64,000 bases of DNA from Bacteroidota bacterium (GCA_023461035.1 JAEWOD010000027.1:1-64000); one strand, 5' to 3'. Counted from the first letter of the stretch, positions 26,671 to 35,267 are shown. A program made the numbers and translations. Notes: generated from the sequence alone by a model not told the origin.

Positions 26671-26705
26671 GGAATCCAATCCCATCAAAATTACAAAAAA
26701 TTTAT

Positions 26706-27950
26706 TCAAAACAAACTCTCCATCACTTTCTCCCAACCTTCCCAGTTTTCCCGGAAATTAGAATTGTGAAAAAGAACCATCATATGTCCTTTTACTTTTT
26801 GGATTTCTTGTTTCAATCGTTTTAACTCAGCGATGGAATCTTTTTGGGACAATTTCATATAATTCCGCATCGAAACATCCATTGTACAAAAAGAAAAAAT
26901 CTTCAAATCCGTTTGCTTCTCTGCCAATAAATCATACCAGAAAAACGGCGTACAAGTTCCCGCCCGAAAACCCGTTTCGTCTGCATACGCCATGGTGTAA
27001 TCTTCTTTTATCCCTTGCTGAATCAGGTTTCGATAGGTCTCAGGAAAGGATAATTTGATATAATGCTGTCGGGATTTCAGAACCTTTTCACTTAAAACAT
27101 TTTCCAATCTTTTGATTTCCCTTTTCAGTTTTTCCGGATGAGAATTCGAAGCATAAGAAGGATGAATTCCAAATTCCGCCCATTCGCTTATTTCCTTTAT
27201 TTTCTTTTTAAAATACCGGTTATCAGTCGGATTATTTTTATCAAATTCCCCGTAATCGGCCATCAACCAAAAGAAAATCATCTTTATCTTATGGTCATTC
27301 CGATCCGCCGCAACAGAGAGGGAATCCATCCATTTTTCAAATAATTCAAACGTATCAAAAGGGTCTTTTTCTTTTCCCGAAATAACTTTCCGGCGTTTTG
27401 CCAATTCCGTAAAATCCAGTTTCGCTAAATCTTTCAGATAGGCACCAAAAGTCCGTTTAAATCCTTTGTGTTTGTATTTCCAGACTTGGTCAACATCACA
27501 GGTCAGAACCATTTCAAATTCACGTTTTTTGACTTCCAATTCCGGATATTTCGCTTTCAATTCCTGTTGAAATCCTAAAATCCAACTATCCACAAACGGC
27601 GTTTTGATGGCTCTGCCTTTTCCCTGAAATCTCCCGTGATGATCCGCTTCGAAAGGAAGATATTCTTCGTAGCGGCTCAAAGCAAAAAATAGTTTTCCGA
27701 TAGGATGTAGTTCCTCAAATTTAACCGAATCGGAAATTCCGGTTTCAAACATTAATTCATCCGACATCAAATGAATCTCGTTGTGAAATTTTTCTTTGGA
27801 ATAATTAATTTTAAGTAAATCCGAACCTTCAAAAAACTGAATGTTGGTGGTCAATTCAAAATCCAAACCGGAAAATTCGCACAACACAAAATCAAATACA
27901 TATTGAATTCTCGGAGTAATCTTTTCGGTATAAATCAAGATTTTCTGCAT
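26706..27950 (-). CDS. polysaccharide-deacetylase family protein (DUF7033-type N-terminus)
   Basis: The 414-residue protein has an N-terminal region common in Bacteroidota deacetylases, with HPIGKLFFALSRYEEYLP around 80-97. The second half has the NodB-like metal triad: CDVDQ (D in TCDVDQVWK), HPSYASNSHPE and SRQHYIKLSFPE. The MVLFHNSNF near the C-terminus is the last NodB motif. The family removes N- or O-acetyl groups from glycans, for instance a lipid-linked precursor. No signal peptide is seen, so the protein is cytoplasmic. It heads the minus-strand run with the kinase-like and acyltransferase genes. Confidence 0.85.
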   Translation of the reverse strand: MQKILIYTEKITPRIQYVFDFVLCEFSGLDFELTTNIQFFEGSDLLKINYSKEKFHNEIHLMSDELMFETGISDSVKFEELHPIGKLFFALSRYEEYLPFEADHHGRFQGKGRAIKTPFVDSWILGFQQELKAKYPELEVKKREFEMVLTCDVDQVWKYKHKGFKRTFGAYLKDLAKLDFTELAKRRKVISGKEKDPFDTFELFEKWMDSLSVAADRNDHKIKMIFFWLMADYGEFDKNNPTDNRYFKKKIKEISEWAEFGIHPSYASNSHPEKLKREIKRLENVLSEKVLKSRQHYIKLSFPETYRNLIQQGIKEDYTMAYADETGFRAGTCTPFFWYDLLAEKQTDLKIFSFCTMDVSMRNYMKLSQKDSIAELKRLKQEIQKVKGHMMVLFHNSNFRENWEGWEKVMESLF

Positions 27951-27968
27951 GAATCAGATTCAAAAATT

Positions 27969-28080
27969 GTTTTGTGTTTTGAGTTTTGTGTTATGAGTTT
28001 TTGAGTTGTGAGTTAGTGTTTCGAAACCTTTAACCTTTTCCTTTAAACTTTTTCCTTTTTTCCAACTCCCAACCCGGCTC
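27969..28080. repeat. GTT-phased heptamer array with a complementary arm
   Basis: From 27969 the units GTTTTGT, GTTTTGA, GTTTTGT, GTTATGA, GTTTTTGA (8 bp), GTTGTGA and GTTAGTG run in phase. From about 28026 the sequence changes to complementary-type units CCTTTAA, CCTTTTC, CTTTAAA, CTTTTTC, CTTTTTT, CCAACTC, CCAACCC. It fills the gap between the deacetylase and radC genes and reaches the radC stop. Confidence 0.75.
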
Positions 28081-28082
28081 AC

Positions 28083-28775
28083 TCACAACATCCCTTCATC
28101 GGCGAAGCTAAAATACGCTTTTTGGGTAATAATCAAATGATCCAGCACTTGGATATCCAAAGTTTTGGCAGCTTCTATTACTTTTTGGGTCAACTGATGA
28201 TCGGAATGACTTGGATTTAGGCTTCCGGAAGGATGGTTATGCGCCAAAATCAAACCTGTAGCCATTTCTTCCAAAGCTGATTTTAAAATCACCCGGATAT
28301 CTACTGCTGTTTGACTGATGCCTCCTTTGCTGATTTGTTCTTTTCTGACAATGAAATTTCCTTGATTTAAATACAAAACCCAGAATTCTTCTACTTTCGA
28401 ATCGCCCATTATGCTTTGTAACAGAACAAATGCATCCTGGCTCGATATGATTTTGGGTTTTTCAATTAATCCTTGTGCGGCTCTTCTGCGTCCGATTTCC
28501 AATGCCGTGATGATGCTGATAGCTTTGGCTTCACCTATGCCTTTGAATTTGCACAAATCTTTGACGGAAAGCGTCGATAAATTGTCCCAATTATTTTCAA
28601 CGGATGACAAAATCCTTTTGGCTAACTCAACTGCCGATTCATCCCTGGAACCGCTTCCCATGATGATTGCCAACAATTCGGAATCGGAAAGTGAATTACG
28701 TCCTTTGAGCAATAATTTTTCGCGCGGCCGGTCATCCTCCGCCCAGTTTTTGATGGATTTTTGTTGGTAGGACAT
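28083..28775 (-). CDS. radC: RadC family JAB-domain protein
   Basis: The 230-residue protein begins with a helical region including a helix-hairpin-helix, FKGIGEAKAISIITALEIGRR, then a JAB/MPN domain with the metal motif HNHPSG-S-LNPSHSD (H-x-H-x7-S-x2-D). Standard RadC length. The name comes from an early recombination-repair claim; current data favour a metalloprotease or nuclease fold of unsettled role. The gene is in a minus-strand position between two heptamer arrays, 27969-28080 and 28780-28808. Confidence 0.93.
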   Translation of the reverse strand: MSYQQKSIKNWAEDDRPREKLLLKGRNSLSDSELLAIIMGSGSRDESAVELAKRILSSVENNWDNLSTLSVKDLCKFKGIGEAKAISIITALEIGRRRAAQGLIEKPKIISSQDAFVLLQSIMGDSKVEEFWVLYLNQGNFIVRKEQISKGGISQTAVDIRVILKSALEEMATGLILAHNHPSGSLNPSHSDHQLTQKVIEAAKTLDIQVLDHLIITQKAYFSFADEGML

Positions 28776-28779
28776 CAGG

Positions 28780-28808
28780 GTTCAATGTTTAAGGTTTAAA
28801 GTTAAAAG
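28780..28808. repeat. short GTT-phased heptamer array
   Basis: Four consecutive units GTTCAAT, GTTTAAG, GTTTAAA and GTTAAAA occupy 28780-28807 between radC and pnuC. Confidence 0.7.
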
Positions 28809-28832
28809 ATTTTTACTCAAATCTACAATTCC

Positions 28833-29513
28833 TCAACTGCTTGTTACACTCAAATTCTTTGTTTGTTTCATCCAAAAATAAAATCCCAAACAAGCCAGAA
28901 CTGTAAAAACCATGTATTGAATGGACGTGATGGTCAGGCCTTTGTACATAAACATGGGGATACAAATCAAATCACCGACTATCCAGAAAGCCCAGTTTTC
29001 GATGCGTTGTTTGGCCATAAACCACATCCCGACAAGGAAAATGGAAGTCGTGAAAACATCCAGCCAATTGGCCCAATCCAAATGGTACAGCCCGAATTCC
29101 ACACCATTCATCGAAAATTGATTGTCAATAAAAGGTTTGAAATAATAAACCAAAGTTACGAGTCCAATGCTGAGTATAAATAAAATCAATCCGTAAGTCC
29201 ATTCCTTTTTCGTCGCCCAGCTAACTTCCACATGAACTTTGTCAGTAGAACTTTTAGACCATAAAATCCAACCGTAAATGCTCATTCCGGTATAATATAC
29301 ATTGATGAGCATATCACCCAAAAGCCCGAAAACAAATAAAATATACACATAAATCACGGTGGAAATAATCCCGGTCGGATACACCCAAATATTACGCAAC
29401 ATCGAAAAAATCACGCTGGTAATTCCTAAAATCGTAGCGATCAGTTCCAGCCAGATTTGCCAGGTTTCATAGGTTTGATAAGGCTCTGTGAGATAATTGA
29501 TGATTTCGTTCAT
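28833..29513 (-). CDS. pnuC: nicotinamide riboside/mononucleotide transporter PnuC
   Basis: I start this 226-residue protein at the ATG at 29513, 8 bp after the stop of the upstream phosphopantetheinyl transferase gene; an earlier in-frame ATG at 29591 would extend into it. The seven hydrophobic helices and the motifs GITSVIFSMLRNIWVYPTGIISTVIYVY, NVYYTGMSIYGWILW and the helix 6-7 region WIVGDLICIPMFMYKG match PnuC. These transport nicotinamide riboside (or related vitamins) by facilitated diffusion coupled to intracellular phosphorylation. No NadR-type kinase gene is adjacent. Confidence 0.92.
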   Translation of the reverse strand: MNEIINYLTEPYQTYETWQIWLELIATILGITSVIFSMLRNIWVYPTGIISTVIYVYILFVFGLLGDMLINVYYTGMSIYGWILWSKSSTDKVHVEVSWATKKEWTYGLILFILSIGLVTLVYYFKPFIDNQFSMNGVEFGLYHLDWANWLDVFTTSIFLVGMWFMAKQRIENWAFWIVGDLICIPMFMYKGLTITSIQYMVFTVLACLGFYFWMKQTKNLSVTSS

Positions 29514-29520
29514 AAATATT

Positions 29521-30150
29521 TCATTCTGCATCCAACACCCAAACCAAAAAATAATCTTCAATTTTGGTATAATAGGCAATGAATTTTTCACTTTTGGTTT
29601 CCCCAGAAATCCAACAGGAAATCGGCGAATTCTCTTTCAACTCAAAAGGATCAACCCTATAATGATGCAGAAAATTCCATAATTTTCCACCATCCAGTTT
29701 GTACAATCCTTCTTTGATCCCCCAAATCACATGCAGGTATTCTTCTTCCCTTTCCTTGGAAATCCAACTTTCTTCATCTTCTCTGATGAATTTTTCTTTG
29801 ATATTTAAAATTTTATTGGGTCGATTCTTTTCGATGTCAATTCCGATGTTGAATTTGCTCAGACCGATGCAAACCATATCAAAAGAATGCGTGATGGATA
29901 ATTGTTTATTGGAAGGCAAATAAGGTTTGCCGTTTTTGTTGTAATAAACATCAAAATCCAAATTCAATTCTTTCAAACAGCAACGAAGCCCCAGATATTC
30001 TTTGGCTTGTTTGGCCCCCAGTGTTAGGTATTTCATGATCCGGTATGGGCTCAAATCCAAATAGGCCAACAGCTCCTCATCCGTTTCGGTCGTTTTCCAA
30101 CCGACGATTCTTGTAAATTCATCATTATGTAAAGAATTGATAAGGGGCAT
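29521..30150 (-). CDS. 4'-phosphopantetheinyl transferase superfamily protein
   Basis: The 209-residue protein has the two Sfp/AcpS-type motifs: GIDIEKNRPN (the metal-binding DIE) and WGIKEGLYKL (the WxxKEALxK block). It transfers phosphopantetheine from CoA to a conserved serine of carrier proteins. The size fits the Sfp or type-II group; in flavobacteria such genes occur near lipid or secondary-metabolite genes. Here the partner carrier protein is not in the window. The gene is followed 8 bp later by pnuC, whose start must be co-transcribed. Confidence 0.87.
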   Translation of the reverse strand: MPLINSLHNDEFTRIVGWKTTETDEELLAYLDLSPYRIMKYLTLGAKQAKEYLGLRCCLKELNLDFDVYYNKNGKPYLPSNKQLSITHSFDMVCIGLSKFNIGIDIEKNRPNKILNIKEKFIREDEESWISKEREEEYLHVIWGIKEGLYKLDGGKLWNFLHHYRVDPFELKENSPISCWISGETKSEKFIAYYTKIEDYFLVWVLDAE

Positions 30151-30171
30151 TTTAAATTGGCAATTAGTTTG

Positions 30172-30179
30172 TAACTTTG
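30172..30179 (+). promoter_or_regulatory. -7 box TAACTTTG for ahcY
   Basis: A complete TAnnTTTG match predicts transcription from about 30183 and a leader of 46 nt before the ATG at 30229. A clear -33 TTTG was not found. Confidence 0.45.
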
Positions 30180-30228
30180 CAGTCCAAAAACTTAAACGAA
30201 TTCAAAATTAGATAAATAATTTAAAAGT

Positions 30229-31542
30229 ATGAGTACACAAGTCGAATACATTCCGTACAAAGTAAAAGATATTTCTCTGGCTGACTGGGGAAGAAAAGAA
30301 ATCAAACTGGCAGAAGCCGAAATGCCGGGACTGATGGCTATCCGTGAAGAATTCGGGCCATCTCAACCGCTGAAAGGCGCAAGAATTGCCGGATGTCTGC
30401 ACATGACCATCCAAACGGCGGTTTTGATTGAAACATTGGTGGAATTGGGAGCTGACGTTACCTGGTCCTCTTGTAATATTTTCTCAACGCAAGACCATGC
30501 TGCGGCTGCAATCGCTGCTGCCGGAATTCCGGTTTATGCCTGGAAAGGAATGAATGCGGAAGAATTTGACTGGTGCATCGAACAAACTTTATTTTTTGGT
30601 GAAGACAGAAAACCATTGAACATGATTTTGGATGACGGTGGGGATTTGACCAATATGGTTTTTGACCAATTCCCTGAATTGGCAAAAGATATAAAAGGTC
30701 TTTCGGAAGAAACCACCACAGGTGTTCACAGACTTTATGAAAGAATGCAAAACGGAACTTTGGTGATGCCGGCCATCAACGTAAATGACTCGGTTACCAA
30801 ATCTAAATTTGACAATAAATATGGATGTCGTGAGTCGGCTGTGGATGCGGTTCGTCGTGCAACAGATGTGATGCTGGCAGGAAAACGTGTTGTCGTTTGC
30901 GGATTTGGAGATGTCGGAAAAGGAACAGCGGCTTCATTTAAAGGAGCAGGAGCAATTGTTACCGTTACCGAAATCGACCCGATTTGTGCTTTACAAGCAG
31001 CCATGGAAGGTTATGAAGTGAAAAAATTAGATACGGTAATTGAAAATGCAGATATCGTGATCACTACGACCGGAAATTTCAACATCGTTCAGGGAAGTCA
31101 TTTCGAAAAAATGAAAGACAAAACCATCGTTTGTAACATCGGGCATTTTGATAACGAAATCGATATGGCTTGGTTAAATACAAATTATGGTTCCACTAAA
31201 TACGAAGTAAAACCGCAAGTGGATGTTTACAATGTAAACGGAAACGAAATCATCATTTTGGCTGAAGGACGTTTGGTGAATTTGGGTTGTGCGACAGGTC
31301 ATCCGTCTTTCGTGATGTCGAATTCATTCTCCAACCAGACTTTGGCTCAGATCGAATTATGGACAAATTCATCTGCTTATGAAAACAAAGTTTATACTTT
31401 ACCCAAACATCTGGATGAAAAAGTAGCGGCTTTGCATTTGGCTAAATTGGGAGTGGAATTGGAAACGTTGACTCCCGAACAGGCAAAATACATAGGAGTA
31501 GAAGTAGAAGGACCGTTCAAACCGGAATATTACCGATATTAA
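30229..31542 (+). CDS. ahcY: adenosylhomocysteinase (S-adenosylhomocysteine hydrolase)
   Basis: The 437-residue enzyme starts with ADWGRKEIKLAEAEMPGLMA and contains CLHMTIQTAVLIETL, the NAD-binding Rossmann motif GFGDVGKG, and the PFKPEYYRY C-terminus whose lysine-tyrosine tail completes the neighbouring active site. It hydrolyses S-adenosylhomocysteine to adenosine and homocysteine with tightly bound NAD. Length and order are standard, and a terminator follows at 31587-31625. It is a single-gene plus-strand unit divergent from the phosphopantetheinyl transferase gene. Confidence 0.98.
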   Translation: MSTQVEYIPYKVKDISLADWGRKEIKLAEAEMPGLMAIREEFGPSQPLKGARIAGCLHMTIQTAVLIETLVELGADVTWSSCNIFSTQDHAAAAIAAAGIPVYAWKGMNAEEFDWCIEQTLFFGEDRKPLNMILDDGGDLTNMVFDQFPELAKDIKGLSEETTTGVHRLYERMQNGTLVMPAINVNDSVTKSKFDNKYGCRESAVDAVRRATDVMLAGKRVVVCGFGDVGKGTAASFKGAGAIVTVTEIDPICALQAAMEGYEVKKLDTVIENADIVITTTGNFNIVQGSHFEKMKDKTIVCNIGHFDNEIDMAWLNTNYGSTKYEVKPQVDVYNVNGNEIIILAEGRLVNLGCATGHPSFVMSNSFSNQTLAQIELWTNSSAYENKVYTLPKHLDEKVAALHLAKLGVELETLTPEQAKYIGVEVEGPFKPEYYRY

Positions 31543-31586
31543 TCGAAGTTCGATTGACGATATTCGAAGTTAGAAGTAAATGATAT

Positions 31587-31625
31587 AAACCTGTCAGAAT
31601 TTGAGAATTTGACAGGTTTTTGTTT
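31587..31625 (+). terminator. rho-independent terminator after ahcY
   Basis: AAACCTGTCA (31587-31596) pairs with TGACAGGTTT (31610-31619); the loop is AT-rich and a T-rich tail TTTTGTTTTG follows. Confidence 0.8.
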
Positions 31626-31634
31626 TGCAGATAT

Positions 31635-31667
31635 AGCCCTAACAGGGTTTTGAACCCTGTTAGGGCT
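31635..31667. repeat. CCCTAACAGGGTT hairpin, second copy
   Basis: AGCCCTAACAGGGTT (31635-31649), loop TTG and AACCCTGTTAGGGCT (31653-31667) form a perfect 15-bp stem. The 13-bp core equals that at 4743-4771 with a different loop. Confidence 0.85.
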
Positions 31668-31688
31668 TCTCTTGTTTTTCCTACAAAT

Positions 31689-31720
31689 TAAAAATCCCGA
31701 AAAATGAGGTTTCCGGGATT
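31689..31720 (-). terminator. terminator for the minus-strand gene at 31773-32270
   Basis: On the minus strand AATCCCG and CGGGATT pair (31714-31720 with 31693-31699) and are followed by TTTTAATTTG. It lies about 55 bp downstream of the unknown gene. Confidence 0.7.
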
Positions 31721-31772
31721 CACACAAATTCTAAAAATAGGTAGAGATAATTATGAAAGTCTAATTTTTGGA

Positions 31773-32270
31773 TTAATTTAATTTACATTCCACCAACGGC
31801 ATATAGTCGCCCAGTGAGGAAGTTGTCAAAACGGCACCTACGTTTTTTGCATAATAATATTGGGTTTTCATGCCGGACGGGATTTCGTTTCCGTTCATGG
31901 AAAACACGCTTTCGCCCTCTATCAACATCACATCCTGATAGTTTTTTCCTTCGATTTCTTTATTGGGCTGGATTTCCAAAACCTTCATTTTGAGGATACT
32001 GTCGATTCCGTTTGCTTTATAGTTGATTTCCCAGCTATCACCAACTTGTGCGTTGTCGATAAATACAGTCTGGAAATTTCCTTCTTCAAACGAATCGGAA
32101 ATATGTTTTCCGTTTTCCAGTTTGACCCGTGTTGATTTTTCACTTGAAGAAGATTTGATGATATAATAATCCGTTCCGGATTCTGTAATTTCGTTGGTGG
32201 TATCACCTCCGGTTGATAAGCTGTATTTCCAGCGGTTTCCGGTTTGAATCGGATAAAATGAATTTGCCAT
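31773..32270 (-). CDS. hypothetical protein, probable beta-sandwich
   Basis: The 165-residue protein is not recognised. It begins MANSFYPIQTGNRWKYSLSTGG, a layout seen in extracytoplasmic lipoprotein-like domains that open with YFPLxxGNxWxY, but here no signal peptide is present. Alternating polar and hydrophobic residues throughout suggest an all-beta fold; VGDSWEINYKANGIDSILKM and KTQYYYAKNVGAVLTTS are the more conserved-looking parts. Another unknown minus-strand gene lies 20 bp upstream. Function unknown. Confidence 0.65.
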   Translation of the reverse strand: MANSFYPIQTGNRWKYSLSTGGDTTNEITESGTDYYIIKSSSSEKSTRVKLENGKHISDSFEEGNFQTVFIDNAQVGDSWEINYKANGIDSILKMKVLEIQPNKEIEGKNYQDVMLIEGESVFSMNGNEIPSGMKTQYYYAKNVGAVLTTSSLGDYMPLVECKLN

Positions 32271-32290
32271 AGTGTTAAATTTTAGTTGAA

Positions 32291-32734
32291 TTAATAATAA
32301 ATAAGTTTGCTGTCAAAAGTCCCGTTTTTAAAATCGTAATACACGCCGATACTCCCCCAGTCATATTGTAAATGATACTGTCTTCCGGCTTTTTTCATGT
32401 CCCATACGAAATTGCTTGCATCGTCCATCTGCTGTGCAATCCAATTCGTTTCCAAATCACGGTTGCTGCTCCAGGGAATCCGTTCGACAGGTTCGGTTTC
32501 TATTTCGAATTCTATTTTCTTCAGATGTTTAGACTCAAAAAAGAAATAGAATTTGAGGTAATGATTTCCAATTTTCCGTTGGGACAAAATGTAGCATCTG
32601 CTGTTGAATTCGCTTTGTTTGATTTCTTTTCCAAATCGGGCAATCAATGTTTGAAGTTCGGTTTGGCGACTGATTATAAATTCGCCATCAACTAAAATTT
32701 CACCGTTTTCCTTATTGATTACCCGATTTATCAT
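32291..32734 (-). CDS. hypothetical protein
   Basis: The 147-residue product is not recognised. It begins MINRVINKENGEILVDGEFIIS and ends with YDWGSIGVYYDFKNGTFDSKLIYY. The central part alternates strands and basic residues, and the C-terminus is tyrosine-rich. There is no signal peptide or membrane segment, so it is probably a small cytoplasmic protein. It is 12 bp downstream of the T9SS protein gene and 20 bp upstream of the next unknown gene. The layout (two small soluble unknowns after a secreted protein) would also fit an immunity-type role, but nothing supports this directly. Confidence 0.6.
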   Translation of the reverse strand: MINRVINKENGEILVDGEFIISRQTELQTLIARFGKEIKQSEFNSRCYILSQRKIGNHYLKFYFFFESKHLKKIEFEIETEPVERIPWSSNRDLETNWIAQQMDDASNFVWDMKKAGRQYHLQYDWGSIGVYYDFKNGTFDSKLIYY

Positions 32735-32746
32735 TTCAAAAATATA

Positions 32747-34087
32747 TTATTTCTTTATCAATTTTACTGTTTCTGCTCCTTTGTTGGTTTTGACTTTAGC
32801 GATGTAAACTCCTGCCGCAAGTTCTGAAAGATTCAAATCCAATTGAACTGTATCTGCATTTTTTGTATAGACAACTTTTCCGGTTAAATCCATAATTTGG
32901 ATTTGCAGAATTCTGTTTGTAGAGCTGAAATTCACTACATCGACTACCGGATTAGGAAAGACATTTATTTTTTTTGTGTAGAATTCTTCTGTTCCCATTG
33001 AAGGATTTATCATCACGGTATAATCCTCGACTTCACCACTATCTCCAAAGGATCCATCCTCACCAAGACAAGGATTTGGAGCGGGATCGTCATACCCAAG
33101 CATGACACGCATACGAGTTTCACCGATTATGGCAGTCGCAGGAACTGGAATATCCAATATGTGAGGTCCGGGAGAAGAAGTATTTGCTACAACGGTGAAA
33201 GTTTCTCCTTCGTCTCCGAAATCGAAATCCCCGTTCCAATCAAAGAAAACGTAGATATAATCATTCGAGTCAGGAAAAATGGTTACAGAAATTGGAAAGG
33301 TTTCACCTTTTGTAACCGATGCAGGTGATGCTCCAAAAGCAACGGTATTGTAATTGGGCATTCCATTTATTCCTTGTGAGGAATTTTGGTTGATTCCGGC
33401 AAAATTTACATTGGTAATGTATTCTAAATCATTATCCAAATGGGGTACACAATAATCATCAAACATCAATTCCATCCCAAAATAGTCGAAAGTTCCCACA
33501 TCTCCCGTACCTGCGTCACCGACATACAGTGTATAAGTTCCTCCAAAATCCCCCGAATTCAGCCCTGTAAAAAATTCTTGAAACGTAGTGCCAAAACTTG
33601 ACATAGCTCCTTGTGATGGTTTTAAATAGGTTTCATCTGGCACCGGATTTCCGAGTGTTCCTATGTCTTCAGTCAGAACATCAGAATAATCATAAATGTA
33701 CAAATCACTGTTGTTTCCGGCTAAATCCACACTGGTCCCAAATCCGGCAGTATCATTTCCATCATCAGCCGTTTCCACCACACCCGGACGACTCATTATA
33801 CCTAAAATAAATCCATAAGGATCTACCATTTTGACAGCTAAATCACCTGCCCAGGTATGTGTCAATTGTAAACTGATACTTGCTGCAACAAAGTGTTTAT
33901 CGGCCGGGATTCCGCTAAAAGAAACTTGTTTCTGAGCCATCGTAGCAAAATTCCCGTCATAAGTCCCATCCGGAATCGAAACCGGATTTGCTTCGGAATT
34001 CGTAAAATAATACTGTGCATCCGCTTGGTTAAATATACAGGCAAAAAGGGTTGCGCCTAAACATTTCAATAATAATTTTTTTTTCAT
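32747..34087 (-). CDS. T9SS-secreted protein with P-domain-like and GEVED domains
   Basis: The 446-residue protein has a signal peptide (about 1-24, ending QADAQ). Residues 40-200 resemble a proprotein-convertase P domain (LTHTWAGDLAVKMVDPYG). A GEVED domain spans about 230-355, with DWNGDFDFGDEGE, TRMRVMLGYDD and GEVEDYTVMI. The last 80 residues are a type A Por sorting domain (NVFPNPVVDVVNF, ending VKLIKK). It should cross the outer membrane through T9SS and be anchored or released. Domains of this kind often accompany adhesins or proteases, but no catalytic domain is present. Confidence 0.88.
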   Translation of the reverse strand: MKKKLLLKCLGATLFACIFNQADAQYYFTNSEANPVSIPDGTYDGNFATMAQKQVSFSGIPADKHFVAASISLQLTHTWAGDLAVKMVDPYGFILGIMSRPGVVETADDGNDTAGFGTSVDLAGNNSDLYIYDYSDVLTEDIGTLGNPVPDETYLKPSQGAMSSFGTTFQEFFTGLNSGDFGGTYTLYVGDAGTGDVGTFDYFGMELMFDDYCVPHLDNDLEYITNVNFAGINQNSSQGINGMPNYNTVAFGASPASVTKGETFPISVTIFPDSNDYIYVFFDWNGDFDFGDEGETFTVVANTSSPGPHILDIPVPATAIIGETRMRVMLGYDDPAPNPCLGEDGSFGDSGEVEDYTVMINPSMGTEEFYTKKINVFPNPVVDVVNFSSTNRILQIQIMDLTGKVVYTKNADTVQLDLNLSELAAGVYIAKVKTNKGAETVKLIKK

Positions 34088-34112
34088 AATAATTTAAGTT
34101 TTAAAGTTTTAA

Positions 34113-34691
34113 TTAATTTGTAAATCGAATTTCCACATTTCGGTCGTTTGGATTTCCGGGTTCATTTATTTCAAGAGAAATAAAATCTTCGTTCAAATCA
34201 AACTTTCTGACCAAAATCGTTTTCAACAACATTCCTCTGAATTCCGACAAATCGGTAGCGTTTTCGTCAGACTTCAGATGTGCGCTGATGACCGCCCGCA
34301 TACCGGGATTGGCACTTAGGATTTTTCCTACTTTGTCTAAATCCGGGATATCATTGGTGGTAAGAGCAATTGCGTTTTGTTCAAAAATGGGCTGCGTAAT
34401 CAGGATGTCAGAAGCACTTGAAGATTGAGAACCGGAATTGGATTTTCTTTTTTTCTCCTCCTTTTTCTCCTCATTTTTGTCTTTTCTATCCTTTTTCTCC
34501 GTTTTTTTATCAATCGGCTCAAACACCGCATCGGCCGCCTTTTCAGTATATTCCGTGGATTTTTCTTCTACTTTCTTTTCAATTGAATTCGTCGCCGCAT
34601 CCACCGCTTTGTCCGCTAGTTTATCAAAAAATTGAGCTTTAACCGGAAGACTGAAAACCAACATTCCTAAAACGAATACTAAATTTTTCAT
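34113..34691 (-). CDS. secreted protein with a lysine/glutamate-rich linker and divergent OmpA-like C-terminus
   Basis: The 192-residue protein has a signal peptide (about 1-19). A helix of lysine-alanine character covers 20-50, and a run of E and K of about 30 residues (about 55-85) follows. The C-terminal 95 residues resemble an OmpA-type peptidoglycan-binding fold: LTTNDIPDLDKVGKILSANPGMRAVISAHLKSDENATDLSEFRGMLLKTILVR, ending with NPNDRNVEIRF. The two residues that clamp diaminopimelate in classical OmpA domains (D and R) are not obvious, so binding is uncertain. It probably resides in the periplasm. Confidence 0.7.
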   Translation of the reverse strand: MKNLVFVLGMLVFSLPVKAQFFDKLADKAVDAATNSIEKKVEEKSTEYTEKAADAVFEPIDKKTEKKDRKDKNEEKKEEKKRKSNSGSQSSSASDILITQPIFEQNAIALTTNDIPDLDKVGKILSANPGMRAVISAHLKSDENATDLSEFRGMLLKTILVRKFDLNEDFISLEINEPGNPNDRNVEIRFTN

Positions 34692-34709
34692 CGGAATTCG
34701 ATTTTAATT

Positions 34710-35267
34710 TTATCTGTAAAATTCTAAAGTTCCGGACAAAGTTCCCGGATTACTAAATCCACCCACGTTAAGGTTTTCATACATAATATTACTTCCATCA
34801 TAAGGTTGAAGTACGATTCCGGTCAAATCCACTGTTACTTTATTTCCCGTTACCACCAAAGTAATTGTACCCGAATTGTCATCAGAAGTATATTCAAACA
34901 AACCACCATTTCTGATTTCCGTTATGTTCATCCAGATATGCGTAGGATCATTGTCTTCCTCGTCCCATTCCGGAGATTTCACTAATGTATAAGTAGTGGT
35001 TTCTGATGGCAATTCTGTTATGTTGAAAAATGTAGAAAAGGTTTTCAAATTATTATTGGCATCATTTGCTCCGATGTAATTTGAATCCATCACCGAAGCC
35101 CAACCGCAGGGACCGGTTATTTTGTATTGTTCACCTCCGGCGGTCAACGTAATATCGGCTGAACCGGCTTCAGGTGTTTGATCCATCGGATCCGTTGATC
35201 CTTCATCATTATTACTACAAGCAATTAGACTAACTGCAGTTACGAGTAAAAAAAATACATGTTTCAT
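34710..35267 (-). CDS. lipoprotein of unknown function
   Basis: I start this 185-residue protein at the ATG at 35267, because the signal sequence KHVFFLLVTAVSLIAC begins there; a longer frame from 35297 adds ten polar residues. The lipobox SLIAC sets the lipidated cysteine at about residue 17. The mature protein begins SNNDEGS, flexible and acidic, and continues as a beta-rich domain with GGEQYKITGPCGWASV and ILQPYDGSNIMYEN. The function is not recognised; it may bind a ligand at the outer membrane. Confidence 0.7.
   Translation of the reverse strand: MKHVFFLLVTAVSLIACSNNDEGSTDPMDQTPEAGSADITLTAGGEQYKITGPCGWASVMDSNYIGANDANNNLKTFSTFFNITELPSETTTYTLVKSPEWDEEDNDPTHIWMNITEIRNGGLFEYTSDDNSGTITLVVTGNKVTVDLTGIVLQPYDGSNIMYENLNVGGFSNPGTLSGTLEFYR

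Noticed and set aside
26671..26736. Longer start for the kinase-like protein
   Set aside because: This extension overlaps the deacetylase stop region and lacks the conserved N-terminal helix, which begins at the ATG at 26670.
16996..27950. Prophage or integrative element interpretation of the accessory region
   Set aside because: No integrase, transposase, phage structural or conjugation gene and no flanking direct repeat or tRNA junction is visible; only the kinase-like domain hints at mobile origin.
27969..28080. CRISPR array interpretation of the heptamer repeats
   Set aside because: Units are 7 bp without spacers and vary in sequence; no cas gene is in the window.
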